From contig NZ_CP088285.1 in NCBI RefSeq assembly GCF_011516645.4, forward strand, positions 2,746,501-2,810,500: DNA of 64,000 bases. The letters run 5' to 3'. Position numbers and translations under genes: made by a program. The notes below the pieces were generated by a model, which saw nothing but the letters and a program-made list of their open reading frames with translations, searched no databases and was not told the origin of the DNA. This document shows positions 35,515 to 44,060 of this stretch, in pieces. The stretch comes from Bradyrhizobium septentrionale (GTDB taxonomy: Bacteria; Pseudomonadota; Alphaproteobacteria; Rhizobiales; Xanthobacteraceae). Positions within the stretch are counted from its first letter, which is position 1; each line of letters starts with the position of its first letter.

Positions 35515-36030
35515 ATGTCGTTGAAGGTTGCGGTGGCGCTGGCTGCCACCCTTGGTGCTGTTGTTTCGATGTCGCAGACGGCCGAAGCGCGGCCGGAAAT
35601 GGTGGGAATGCACGGTGACGCTTACGAGCCGGGCACCATCGTGGTGAAGACCAACGAACGGCGGCTGTATCTCATTCTCGATTCCGGCCATGCCGTGCGT
35701 TATCCGGTCGGCGTCGGCAAGTCCGGCAAGCAGTGGGCCGGCACCACAAGGATCGACGGCAAGTATCGCTACCCGGCCTGGTCGCCGCCCGCCGAGGTCA
35801 AGCGCGACAAGCCGAGCATCCCGAACGTGATTGCGGGCGGTTCGCCGGCCAATCCGATGGGCGTGGCCGCGATGACGCTGACCGGCGGCGAATATGCCAT
35901 CCACGGCACCAACCGGCCGGGCTCGGTCGGCGGCTTCGTGTCCTACGGCTGCATCCGCATGCTGAACGACGACATTACCGATCTCTATTCGCGCGTTTCG
36001 GTCGGCACGACGGTCGTCGTCACCCGCTGA
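35515..36030 (+). CDS. L,D-transpeptidase (YkuD domain)
   Basis: Periplasmic enzyme that forms 3-3 cross-links in peptidoglycan or attaches proteins to it. From ATG 35515 the protein has 171 residues. A signal peptide (VAVALAATLGAVVSMSQTAEA) precedes the YkuD domain, which begins GTIVVKTNERRLYLILDSG. The catalytic motif HGTNRPGSVGGFVSYGCIRM has His130 and Cys146 in the SxGCIRM signature. The longer open frame from 35422 is ignored because GGAGAGG precedes 35515 at the correct distance and the signal peptide starts there. Rhizobiales have many L,D-transpeptidases because they grow at the pole with 3-3 cross-links. A terminator follows at 36054. Confidence 0.93.
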   Translation: MSLKVAVALAATLGAVVSMSQTAEARPEMVGMHGDAYEPGTIVVKTNERRLYLILDSGHAVRYPVGVGKSGKQWAGTTRIDGKYRYPAWSPPAEVKRDKPSIPNVIAGGSPANPMGVAAMTLTGGEYAIHGTNRPGSVGGFVSYGCIRMLNDDITDLYSRVSVGTTVVVTR

Positions 36031-36053
36031 TCACTACAAATCTCTCACCGAAG

Positions 36054-36080
36054 AAAAGCCGCGCCTACGCGCGGCTTTTT
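36054..36080 (+). terminator. intrinsic terminator after the L,D-transpeptidase
   Basis: AAAAGCCGCGC (36054-36064), loop CTAC, GCGCGGCTTTT (36069-36079), then T. An 11-base stem with a run of T after it; 24 bases after the stop codon. Confidence 0.88.
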
Positions 36081-36126
36081 GTTTGCCGATCCGGTGCCGT
36101 GGAACGGTGGATGTGATCGCTGGCGC

Positions 36127-36729
36127 TTAGCGGATCAAATTTCCACACCAGCCGAAGCGGTGGCCGCCATTGTAGGCGCGCGCATGGCCGGCCGCGAGCA
36201 GCGCCGCCGAGACGTTGTCGGTCTTCTTCGTCGCAACGTCGGCGACGACGCGTCCCTGATATTTGTCGGGACCGATATTGTAGATCGCGACATCGCCCTG
36301 GCCGAGCAGGTCGCGCAGCGCGACGGTTGCCGCTTCCGCCATCTGCAGTTCGTGCTGACAGGACGCCTTCAGCTCCGGCGCGTCGATGCCGCGCAGCCGG
36401 ACCCGCGTGAAGAGATCAGGGCCCGGCGCGAGATGCACCCGCGCCTCGAAGGTGTCGCCATCGATCGTCCTGACGACATCGACGCTGTGCCTGGCGTCAG
36501 GCGCGCCGGCACGTTGCCAGATCACGTCAGTGTCGCGCGACCGGTTCAACGACCAGTGCGACGGCACCCATTGAGGCACCCATTGGCGGATCGGAAGCAT
36601 GCTGCCGACGGCGATGCCGAGAACGAACACCCAGGGCAGCGCCGCCGAGACGCGCCGGCCCCACGGTGATCTTCGGAAGGGCGGACGTCCCGTCCCACGA
36701 TAAGGATTTATTCTCTCGTATGGGGACAT
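36127..36729 (-). CDS. thermonuclease-family protein (SNase domain), membrane-anchored
   Basis: Staphylococcal-nuclease-like nuclease domain, 200 residues. Residues about 28-47 are a transmembrane segment (VSAALPWVFVLGIAVGSML). The SNase domain follows from RHSVDVVRTIDGDTFEARV, with RVRLRGIDAPELKASCQHE and YQGRVVADVAT; the conserved Asp, Arg and Glu positions can be traced. The C-terminal Cys-containing end (RFGWCGNLIR) is usual in rhizobial members. It probably acts outside the cytoplasm, anchored to the membrane, on nucleic acids or as a non-enzymatic domain. SDHAF4 lies 68 bases upstream on the same strand. Confidence 0.83.
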   Translation of the reverse strand: MSPYERINPYRGTGRPPFRRSPWGRRVSAALPWVFVLGIAVGSMLPIRQWVPQWVPSHWSLNRSRDTDVIWQRAGAPDARHSVDVVRTIDGDTFEARVHLAPGPDLFTRVRLRGIDAPELKASCQHELQMAEAATVALRDLLGQGDVAIYNIGPDKYQGRVVADVATKKTDNVSAALLAAGHARAYNGGHRFGWCGNLIR

Positions 36730-36796
36730 ATTCCCAGACTGGCCTGAGTCGGACCGCCAGGCAAGACTCTCGCAAGACCCTTAAGAAGTCCGGCTC

Positions 36797-37033
36797 TCAG
36801 AAGTCCGAGGCGATGCCCTTGGTCTCCCAATCACCGTAGCGGGTCGGTTCCGGCCCCTTCGGGCCCTGGAATTCCTTCGGCCGTGCGGCCGCTTCCTGCG
36901 CGGCTAGCTCCTCGGCGGCCTTGCGCCGCGCCGCGGCCTCGGCGAGCGCGCGCTGCGCCGCCGGCGTCAATGGCTTGCGCGCCACGGGTTCCGGCGGCGA
37001 TGCAGATTTCTCAGACGCAGATTTCTCAGACAT
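36797..37033 (-). CDS. DUF1674 protein, SDHAF4-like succinate dehydrogenase assembly factor
   Basis: A 78-residue protein with the DUF1674/SDHAF4 C-terminus GPKGPEPTRYGDWETKGIAS, the conserved signature of the assembly factor that helps flavinylated SdhA join SdhB in mitochondria and alphaproteobacteria. The N-terminal half is charged and low in complexity and contains a short in-frame repeat (SEKSASEKSAS) from a duplicated CAGATTTCTCAGA. ATG 37033 is chosen because the longer upstream frame has no protein-like features. It is divergent from rsmB, 188 bases apart, with an empty intergenic region in between. Confidence 0.83.
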   Translation of the reverse strand: MSEKSASEKSASPPEPVARKPLTPAAQRALAEAAARRKAAEELAAQEAAARPKEFQGPKGPEPTRYGDWETKGIASDF

Positions 37034-37221
37034 GGCAGACTTTCTTGGCAAAACTTTCTGCCAGCGCAATTCGTATCTCAGTGTCGGCTCAGTGACGGCA
37101 TCACGATCGCGAAATCCCGCAAGGCGATTCTTACATTTGGCATATTCGCATGCCAGAGGTGTTTTCGAGTTGATGGCATGAGCCGAATGTAACTCCAGCA
37201 CCTTCGAGATATCTCCGCTAC

Positions 37222-38568
37222 ATGCCTCCTTCAAGATTTGCAGTTCCTGCCGAAGTCCCCGGTCTCGCGGCGCGCCGTATCGCGGCCGACATCCTCGACG
37301 GCGTGCTGCACAAGCACCGCACGCTCGACGATCAGCTCGACGGCGCCGGCGCGCATCCCGGCCTGAAATCACTCGCCGATCGCGACCGCGCGCTGATGCG
37401 CCGGCTGGTCTCGACCATCCTGCGCAAGCTCGGCACGCTCGGCCATCTGCTGTCGCGCCTGCTCGATCGCGGCATCCCGACCGATGCGCCGCGCGCGCAG
37501 AGCGCGCTCCTGATCGGCGCCGCGCAGATCCTCTGGATGGATGTGCCTGATCACGCCGCGGTCGATCTCTCGGTGCGGCTGGTGCAGTCGGACCGGCGCG
37601 CGGCGAAATATGCCGGGCTCGTCAACGCCGTGCTGCGCCGCTGCGCGCGCGAGGGCCAGGGCCTGATCGATGAGACCAGCACGCAGACGCTGGACCTGCC
37701 GCAATGGATGCTGGCGCGCTGGGACGCGCATTACGGCGAATCGACCGCGCGCGACATGGCGCTGGCGCTCGGCCATGAGCCGTCGCTCGACCTCACGGTG
37801 AAGTCGGACGCGCCGCAATGGGCGAGCCGCCTGCATGGCGAGACGCTGCCGACGGGAACCGTGCGCACGCTGCTGCAGGGGTCCGTCACGATGCTGCCGG
37901 GCTTTGCCGAAGGCCATTGGTGGGTGCAGGACGCCGCCGCCGCGCTGCCGGTGCGGCTGTTCGGCGACATCAAGGACAAGGCGATCGCCGACCTCTGCGC
38001 GGCGCCCGGCGGCAAGACCGCCCAGCTCGCGCTGGCAGGCGCGCATGTCACCGCGATCGACCGCTCGCCGGCGCGGGTCGCGCGGCTGCGCGACAATCTC
38101 ACGCGGTTGGCCTTGGAGGCCGAGACGGTCGTCGCCGACGCCGCCGAATGGTCTGCTGCGGCCGGAAGCTTTGACGGTATTCTGGTCGACGCGCCCTGCA
38201 GCTCGACCGGAACCATCCGCCGCCATCCCGACGTCGCCTGGCTGCGCCAGGAAGGCGATATCGCGGCGCTATCGGCCCTGCAGAAGCGGCTGCTGCAAAA
38301 GGCCACCCATCTGCTGAAGCCGGGCGGCACGCTGGTCTACTGCACCTGCTCGCTGGAGCCGGAAGAAGGCGAGCAGGCGATTGCAGCGCTGCTGGCGAGC
38401 GAAGCGGGCCTGCGCCGTGCGCCGGTCGAGAAGGACGAGGTCGCCGGCCTCGACGACATCATTACCGCCGACGGCGATCTGCGCACCCTGCCCTGCCATC
38501 TGCCCAATGCCGACCCACGGCTGGGCGGGCTGGACGGGTTTTACGCCGCCAGGCTGGTTAAGTCCTGA
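37222..38568 (+). CDS. rsmB: 16S rRNA m5C methyltransferase (RsmB/Sun type)
   Basis: SAM-dependent methyltransferase; it modifies C967 of 16S rRNA in E. coli, and this homologue presumably does the same. The N-terminal NusB-like RNA-binding domain is at about 15-145 (ARRIAADILDGVLHKHRTLD). The Rossmann methyltransferase domain from about 235 has motif I IADLCAAPGGKTAQLA. The catalytic cysteines lie in VDAPCSSTGTIRRHPDVAW and VYCTCSLEPEEGE. Length 448 is normal. The start ATG stands alone in its region; the first residues (MPPSRFAVPAEVPGLAARRI) look typical. Monocistronic or with heparinase 117 bases downstream. Confidence 0.93.
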   Translation: MPPSRFAVPAEVPGLAARRIAADILDGVLHKHRTLDDQLDGAGAHPGLKSLADRDRALMRRLVSTILRKLGTLGHLLSRLLDRGIPTDAPRAQSALLIGAAQILWMDVPDHAAVDLSVRLVQSDRRAAKYAGLVNAVLRRCAREGQGLIDETSTQTLDLPQWMLARWDAHYGESTARDMALALGHEPSLDLTVKSDAPQWASRLHGETLPTGTVRTLLQGSVTMLPGFAEGHWWVQDAAAALPVRLFGDIKDKAIADLCAAPGGKTAQLALAGAHVTAIDRSPARVARLRDNLTRLALEAETVVADAAEWSAAAGSFDGILVDAPCSSTGTIRRHPDVAWLRQEGDIAALSALQKRLLQKATHLLKPGGTLVYCTCSLEPEEGEQAIAALLASEAGLRRAPVEKDEVAGLDDIITADGDLRTLPCHLPNADPRLGGLDGFYAARLVKS

Positions 38569-38685
38569 TTTTAAACTTCAGTCTTCTAAGCTCGAAGTGA
38601 TTCGTGCGGTATCAAGAGGGTGTCTTGGCCGCGTTTCCGGATTAAATAAGGATTCGTTGAAAATTCCCTCCCCTCAAGGTTAGGC

Positions 38686-40437
38686 GTGTCGGTCGCTCAA
38701 AGCAGACGCATCTCGACGCTGATTGCTGGCCGCTTCGCGCGCAGCGTGATCGCGCGCGCCAGCGGGAGCACGGTTGCGCTGTCGCGGCTGTGGCCTGGCC
38801 GCACCGACCGGCTGATCATCGCCCCGCATGATCTGAGGACCGCCGACGCCACCCGCGCCGCCGAGATCTATGCCGGCCGATTCGTCTTCGCCGGCAAGAT
38901 CGTCACCTGCCACGGCCGCTCGATCTTCGACCTCGAGCCGCCGTCGGAGGATTGGGAAGCCGCCCTGCTCGGCTTCGGCTGGCTGCGCCATCTGCGCGCT
39001 GCCGACACCGCGCTGACCCGCGCCAACGCCCGCTCGCTGGTCGACGACTGGATCTCCAACCAGGCGCGCAGGCGGCCGCTGGAGCGCCGCGCCGATGTCC
39101 GCGCGCGGCGCGTGATCTCGCTGTTGTCGCAGGCGCCGCTGGTGCTCGGCGATACCGACGGAAAATTCTACCGCAAATATCTGCGCGGGCTGGCGCGCGA
39201 GATCCGCTATCTGCGCTACTCCATCCTCGACAATGACGGCGTGCCGCGCCTGCAGGTGCTGATCGCGCTGTGCTACGCCTCGCTCTGCCTCGCCAACCAG
39301 GCGCGCAATATCAAGACGACCACGCGCAAGCTGTCGGACGAATTGCAGCGCCAGATCCTGCCCGATGGCGGCCACATCTCGCGCAACCCCGGCGCACTGG
39401 TCGAGCTGCTCAGCGATCTCTTGCCGCTGCGACAGACCTTTGCTGCACGGAATATCGCGCCGCCGTCGGCGCTGCTCAACGCCATCGACCGCATGATGCC
39501 GATGCTGCGCTTCTTCCGTCACGGCGACGGCAGCTTCGCGCTGTTCAACGGCATGTCGACCGCGCCGTCCGATCTGGTCGCGACGCTGCTCGCCTATGAC
39601 GACACCCGCGGCGTGCCGATGGCGAGCATGCCGCATAGCGGCTTCCAGCGCCTCGATGCCGGCACCACGGCGTTGATCATCGACACCGGCCCGCCGCCGC
39701 CGCCAAGCGTCAGCCAGGATGCGCATGCCGGCTGCCTGTCGTTCGAACTCTCCTCGGGGCCGAGCCGCATCGTCGTGAATTGCGGCATGCCGTCGACCGG
39801 GCGCGACAATTGGCGGCCGTTCGCACGCTCCACCGCCGCGCATGCGACGCTGACCTATCGCGACACCTCGTCGTGCCAGTTCGTCGAGCTGTCGGCGATG
39901 AAGCGGCTGTTGCGCGGCGCGCCGATCACCAGCGGCCCCAACAATGTCGAGAGCTACCGCGAGGCCGTCCCCGACGGCGACGTGCTCACCGCCTCGCATG
40001 ACGGCTATCTCTCGCGCTTCGGCGTGATCCACCGCCGCGTGCTGATGGTCTCCCAGGACGGCACCCGGCTCGAAGGCGAGGACTCGCTGTCGCCGGCGCC
40101 GGGCGGCCGCATCAAGGGCAGCGAGGCCGATTTCGCGCTGCGCTTCCATTTGCATCCTTCAGTGAAGGCGAGCCGGCTGTCGGATGCCCGCGGCGTGATG
40201 CTGGTGCTGCCGAACCGCGACGTCTGGACCTTCGAGGCGATGGACGACAAGGTCGACCTCGAGGACAGCGTGTTCCTGGCCGGCAATGACGGCCCGCGCC
40301 GCACCTCCCAGATCGTGATCCGCCAGGACGCAAGGCAGGCCGCCACGATCCGCTGGAGCTTCGTGCGCTCCTCGACCTCGGCCACCGCCACCAACGCGCG
40401 CCGCAACGCCCGCCGCGAGCCGGAACTGCCGCTGTAG
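38686..40437 (+). CDS. heparinase II/III-like protein
   Basis: A 583-residue protein of the heparinase II/III-like family, a polysaccharide-lyase type with an alpha-toroid N-terminal domain and a beta-sheet C-terminal domain. No signal peptide is evident. The middle contains the toroid motifs RYLRYSILDNDGVPRLQVLI and ISRNPGALVELLSDLLPLRQ. The C-terminal beta part has NWRPFARSTAAHATLTYRD, with a histidine in the expected place, and GYLSRFGVIHRRVLMVS. In rhizobia these genes are close to cell-envelope polysaccharide genes. Start is a GTG at 38686; the substrate is unknown. A large hairpin repeat follows the stop. Confidence 0.82.
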   Translation: MSVAQSRRISTLIAGRFARSVIARASGSTVALSRLWPGRTDRLIIAPHDLRTADATRAAEIYAGRFVFAGKIVTCHGRSIFDLEPPSEDWEAALLGFGWLRHLRAADTALTRANARSLVDDWISNQARRRPLERRADVRARRVISLLSQAPLVLGDTDGKFYRKYLRGLAREIRYLRYSILDNDGVPRLQVLIALCYASLCLANQARNIKTTTRKLSDELQRQILPDGGHISRNPGALVELLSDLLPLRQTFAARNIAPPSALLNAIDRMMPMLRFFRHGDGSFALFNGMSTAPSDLVATLLAYDDTRGVPMASMPHSGFQRLDAGTTALIIDTGPPPPPSVSQDAHAGCLSFELSSGPSRIVVNCGMPSTGRDNWRPFARSTAAHATLTYRDTSSCQFVELSAMKRLLRGAPITSGPNNVESYREAVPDGDVLTASHDGYLSRFGVIHRRVLMVSQDGTRLEGEDSLSPAPGGRIKGSEADFALRFHLHPSVKASRLSDARGVMLVLPNRDVWTFEAMDDKVDLEDSVFLAGNDGPRRTSQIVIRQDARQAATIRWSFVRSSTSATATNARRNARREPELPL

Positions 40438-40457
40438 GGCGACCGAACGACTCCCGA

Positions 40458-40562
40458 CCGTCATCCTGAGGAGCGGCGCTTACGCCGCGTCTCGAAGGAT
40501 GCACGGCCCGGCTGGTGGCCGTCGACCCTTCGAGACGCGCTCCGCGCTCCTCAGGATGACGG
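40458..40562. repeat. long inverted repeat, GTCATCCTGAGGAGCG type
   Basis: Left end CCGTCATCCTGAGGAGCG (40458-40475) is the exact inverse of CGCTCCTCAGGATGACGG (40545-40562). The inner arms GTCTCGAAGGAT and ACCCTTCGAGACGCG extend the pairing. The whole unit could fold into one long hairpin; it is of the abundant rhizobial intergenic type. Confidence 0.7.
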
Positions 40563-40586
40563 AATTGGCTTACTCAGCTTGCTCAG

Positions 40587-40693
40587 TGTCATCACCCGCG
40601 CATGCGGGTGATCCAGTATTCCAGAGACGGTCGTGCTTGAGCCGATAGGCCGCGGCGTACTGGGTCGCCCGGTCGAGCCGGGCGACGACAACA
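40587..40693. repeat. composite intergenic repeat, GTCATCACCCGC type
   Basis: Contains ATCACCCGCGCATGCGGGTG (palindrome around GCATGC), ATCCAGTATTCCAGAGACG, and GTACTGGGTCGCCCGGTCGA with GCCGGGCGAC. It looks like one more member of the rhizobial intergenic repeats; no second full copy is seen in this window, so the boundaries are approximate. Confidence 0.4.
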
Positions 40694-40858
40694 GTGGATG
40701 AAGACAAAGCTTCACATCCTCCCAGGGTGACGGTTAGACAGGGCCGACCGATTTCGACCCAATCATCCGCAATTTCGGGGGAATCGGCCTCGGAGACCGG
40801 TTTCGTAGGGCACCAAACCATGCTACCCGGCTGCCTTAACAGCCAGGGATTTCCTAGA

Positions 40859-42451
40859 ATGACCGAACAGCTTCGCCGCGTGACCCGCGCTCTGTTGTCC
40901 GTTTCCGACAAGACCGGACTGATCGATTTCGCCAGGGCGCTGGCCGACCATGGCGTCGAGTTGGTCTCGACCGGCGGCACCGCCAAAGCGATCGCGGCGG
41001 CCGGGCTGAAGGTCAAGGACGTCTCCGAACTCACCGGCTTCCCCGAGATGATGGACGGCCGGGTCAAGACACTGCATCCGAAGGTGCATGGCGGCCTGCT
41101 CGCGATCCGCGACAACAAGGAACATGCCGCGGCGATGGCCTCGCACGGCATCGCGCCGATCGACCTTCTTGTGGTCAACCTCTATCCGTTCGAGGCCACC
41201 GTCGACAAAGGCGCCGGCTTCGAGGAGTGCATCGAGAACATCGACATCGGCGGTCCCGCGATGATCCGCGCCGCCGCGAAGAACCATGACGACGTCGCCG
41301 TGGTGGTCGAGGCGCAGGATTATCAGGCCGTGCTCGACGAACTCGCCGCGCACAAGGGCGCGACCTCGCTCGGCCTGCGCCGCCGGCTCGCCGCCAAGGC
41401 CTATGCCCGCACCGGAGCCTATGACGCCGCGATCTCGAACTGGTTTGCGAAGGAGATGAAGACCGACGCGCCGGACTTCCGCGCGATCGGCGGCCGGCTG
41501 CTCCAGCCGCTGCGCTATGGCGAGAATCCGCACCAGAGCGCGGCGTTCTACGCTACGCCGGAAATGCGCCCGGGTGTCTCGACCGCACGGCAGTTGCAGG
41601 GCCGGGAACTATCCTACAACAACATCAACGACACCGATGCGGCCTATGAGTGCGTCGGCGAATTCGATCCGCAGCGCACCGCGGCCTGCGTCATCGTCAA
41701 GCACGCCAATCCCTGCGGCGTGGCCGAGGGTCCCGATCTCGCCACCGCCTATGCCCGCGCGCTCGCCTGCGATTCCACCTCGGCCTATGGCGGCATCATC
41801 GCAGTCAACCGCACGCTCGATGCGGACGCGGCACGCGCCATCATCGGCATCTTCACCGAGGTGATCATCGCGCCCGACGCAACCGAAGAGGCGATCTCGA
41901 TCATCGCCGGCCGGCGCAATCTGCGCCTGCTGCTTGCGGGCGCGCTACCCGATCCGCGCGCGACCGGCCTCACCGCCAAGACCGTTGCCGGCGGCCTGCT
42001 GGTGCAGAGCCGCGATAACGCTGTGGTCGAGGACATGAACCTGAAGGTGGCGACCAAGCGCGCGCCGACCGACGCCGAGCTGCGCGATCTCAAATTCGCC
42101 TTCCGTGTCGCCAAGCACGTCAAGTCGAACACCATCATCTATGCCAAGGACCTCGCCACCGTCGGCATCGGCGCCGGCCAGATGAGCCGGGTCGATTCCG
42201 CGCGCATCGCCGCGCGCAAGGCGCTGGATGCGGCGGCCGAGCTGAAGCTTGCCGAGCCGCTGACCAAGGGGTCGGTGGTCGCCTCCGACGCGTTCTTCCC
42301 GTTCGCCGACGGCATGCTGGCCTGCATCGAGGCCGGCGCCACCGCGGTGATCCAGCCCGGCGGCTCGATGCGCGACGACGAGGTGATCAAGGCCGCCGAC
42401 GAGCACGGCATCGCCATGGTGTTCACCGGCGTGCGGCACTTCCGGCATTGA
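40859..42451 (+). CDS. purH: bifunctional AICAR formyltransferase / IMP cyclohydrolase
   Basis: Performs the last two steps of purine synthesis: formyl transfer to AICAR, then ring closure to IMP. From ATG 40859 the protein has 530 residues, the normal size. The N-terminal MGS-like cyclohydrolase domain is at about 10-150 ([31 protein letters not shown]). The AICAR transformylase part has [16 protein letters not shown] near residue 216, [13 protein letters not shown] near 281, and the late [12 protein letters not shown] and [11 protein letters not shown] motifs. An ATG at 40694 is in frame but would add 55 unrelated residues. A dispersed repeat follows the stop directly. Confidence 0.96.
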   Translation: MTEQLRRVTRALLSVSDKTGLIDFARALADHGVELVSTGGTAKAIAAAGLKVKDVSELTGFPEMMDGRVKTLHPKVHGGLLAIRDNKEHAAAMASHGIAPIDLLVVNLYPFEATVDKGAGFEECIENIDIGGPAMIRAAAKNHDDVAVVVEAQDYQAVLDELAAHKGATSLGLRRRLAAKAYARTGAYDAAISNWFAKEMKTDAPDFRAIGGRLLQPLRYGENPHQSAAFYATPEMRPGVSTARQLQGRELSYNNINDTDAAYECVGEFDPQRTAACVIVKHANPCGVAEGPDLATAYARALACDSTSAYGGIIAVNRTLDADAARAIIGIFTEVIIAPDATEEAISIIAGRRNLRLLLAGALPDPRATGLTAKTVAGGLLVQSRDNAVVEDMNLKVATKRAPTDAELRDLKFAFRVAKHVKSNTIIYAKDLATVGIGAGQMSRVDSARIAARKALDAAAELKLAEPLTKGSVVASDAFFPFADGMLACIEAGATAVIQPGGSMRDDEVIKAADEHGIAMVFTGVRHFRH

Positions 42452-42459
42452 CGCAGCAT

Positions 42460-42549
42460 CGTCATTGCCGGGCTTGACCCGGCAATCCATCTCCTGAAGA
42501 AAATTTCGCGAAGGACGATGGATGCCCGGGTCAAGCCCGGGCATGACGA
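42460..42549. repeat. dispersed repeat, GTCATTGCCGGGCTTGACCC type, copy 1
   Basis: Inverted arms CGTCATTGCCGGGCTTGACC (start) and GGTCAAGCCCGGGCATGACG (end) enclose ATCCATCTCCTGAAG and GAAGGACGATGG. A second copy with base changes is at 54218-54310. It lies between convergent purH and the UMF1 gene. Confidence 0.65.
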
Positions 42550-42555
42550 AGCAAC

Positions 42556-43947
42556 CTACTCCCGCACCCTTGCCAGCAACACCAACCCCACCACGAAAAA
42601 CCCCACCAGCACCGCCATGCCGGCCTTCTGGCTCGCGGTCGCCGCGGTGATCGCGCCGATCAGCAGCGGGCCGATGAACGACGTCACCTTTCCGGTGAGC
42701 GCGAACAAGCCAAAATACTGCGCGATGCGATCCTGCGGCGCGAGGCGGATCAGAAGCGAGCGCGAGGCCGCCTGCAGCGGCGCGCCGGCGGCGCCGATCA
42801 GGCAGCCCAGCACGATATAGGCGCGCTCGGCAGCGCCCGCGAACAGCGGGCCGCCGGGCACCGGTGGCGCGACTGGAATGAACAGGATGGAATCCTTGTT
42901 CACGGTCAGAATCACGACGATCGCAAACAGCAGGATCACAAGACTGCAGGTAATCACGCGCTTCGGCCCGAACGCATCGTCGAGCTTGCCGCCGAGCCAG
43001 CTGCCGAACGTGCCGGCCACCGCCAGAATGATGCCGAAGGTGCCGATCCGGATCGTGTCCCAGCCGAACGTGCCGGCGGCATAGATGCCGCCGAAAGCGA
43101 ACAGCGAGACCAGCCCGTCGGTGTAGATCATGTTTGCCAGCAGGAACCGCGCCATCGATTTCCGCTTCGGCAGACCCGCCAATGATTCCCTGAGCCCGCG
43201 CAGGCCTTCGCCGACCGCCTCGCGCAACGGGCGTTTCGCCGGGTAGTCCGGCGTGAACAGGAACATCGGCGTCACGAAGATGATGAACCACAGCCCGGTC
43301 AGCGGCCCGGTGATGCGATCGCCCTCGTGCATGACGGGATCGAGACCGAACAGCGGCGTGAAGCCGAACAGCGTACGGCCGGTCTCGGCGTTGGCGGCGA
43401 GGAAGCCGAGCACCAGCACGAGGCTCAGGATGCCGCCGATATAGCCGGTGGCCCAGCCGGTGCCGGACAGCCGCCCGATCCTGTCGGGCGGCACCAGCGT
43501 CGGCATCATCGCATTGTTGAACACGGTCGCGAACTCGACGCCGACGCTCGCGATCGCATAGGCCAGCAGCAGCGCGGGGATGATGTCGGGATTGCCGGGC
43601 TTGCCGATCCACATCGCGCTCGCGCCGATCACCAGCAGCACGCCGAAGCCCGCGATCCACGGCTTGCGTCGGCCGCTGGCGTCGGCGATCGCACCTAGCA
43701 CCGGCGACAGCAGCGCGATCGCAAGTCCTGCGGCTGCCGTGGCAAAGCCCCACAGCGCCTGCCCGCTCGCGGGATCGGGCGCGACGAAGCTCGCGAAGTA
43801 TGGCGCGAACACGAAGGTCGTGATCAGCGTGAAATAGGGCTGCGCGGCCCAGTCGAAGAAGATCCAGCTGACGACGGCGGCGCGGCCAGGATAGACCTTG
43901 GTGGTGGCCTTCGCATCATCAGTAGCCGTCTGCATTGTTGCCGTCAT
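42556..43947 (-). CDS. MFS transporter, UMF1/Atg22-like
   Basis: A 463-residue multi-helix carrier of the UMF1/vacuole-effluxer (Atg22-like) MFS group. Fungal homologues export amino acids from the vacuole; the bacterial substrate is unknown. About twelve hydrophobic segments. Near the N-terminus is the hallmark VSWIFFDWAAQPYFTLI, and later LLSPVLGAIADASGRRKPW gives the motif-A-like loop (GAIAD..GRRK). LAGLPKRKSMARFLLANMIY is the cytoplasmic middle loop. The start ATG is followed by a short hydrophilic leader (MTATMQTATDDAKATT). It lies between purH (convergent) and gamma-glutamyltransferase (divergent, 113 bases from its start). Family assignment is good; direction of transport unknown. Confidence 0.85.
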   Translation of the reverse strand: MTATMQTATDDAKATTKVYPGRAAVVSWIFFDWAAQPYFTLITTFVFAPYFASFVAPDPASGQALWGFATAAAGLAIALLSPVLGAIADASGRRKPWIAGFGVLLVIGASAMWIGKPGNPDIIPALLLAYAIASVGVEFATVFNNAMMPTLVPPDRIGRLSGTGWATGYIGGILSLVLVLGFLAANAETGRTLFGFTPLFGLDPVMHEGDRITGPLTGLWFIIFVTPMFLFTPDYPAKRPLREAVGEGLRGLRESLAGLPKRKSMARFLLANMIYTDGLVSLFAFGGIYAAGTFGWDTIRIGTFGIILAVAGTFGSWLGGKLDDAFGPKRVITCSLVILLFAIVVILTVNKDSILFIPVAPPVPGGPLFAGAAERAYIVLGCLIGAAGAPLQAASRSLLIRLAPQDRIAQYFGLFALTGKVTSFIGPLLIGAITAATASQKAGMAVLVGFFVVGLVLLARVRE

Positions 43948-44060
43948 CGCGAAACATATTCCTCAAGTCGAACCGCAGGCAGGCTTTTGCCGCTTCAATC
44001 CGTTCCCATATAGCATGAGCCGGTTTGCTGATACCGCGATGAACAGGGCAGGACATTTCG

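Larger units (their letters stand above)
40438..40858. other. intergenic region with two repeat families and purH leader
   Basis: 421 bases between heparinase and purH. 40458-40562 is a long hairpin repeat, 40587-40693 a second repeat, and the rest is the purH upstream region. No gene was recognised. No purine riboswitch-like structure can be asserted from inspection. Confidence 0.55.

Noticed and set aside
38680..40155. A 491-codon minus-strand frame opposite the heparinase-like gene
   Set aside because: Antisense composition; the plus-strand protein is recognisable.
41945..43753. A 602-codon frame on the minus strand over purH and UMF1
   Set aside because: It is another frame of the UMF1 gene and the antisense of purH. 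The UMF1 frame itself carries the membrane helices.
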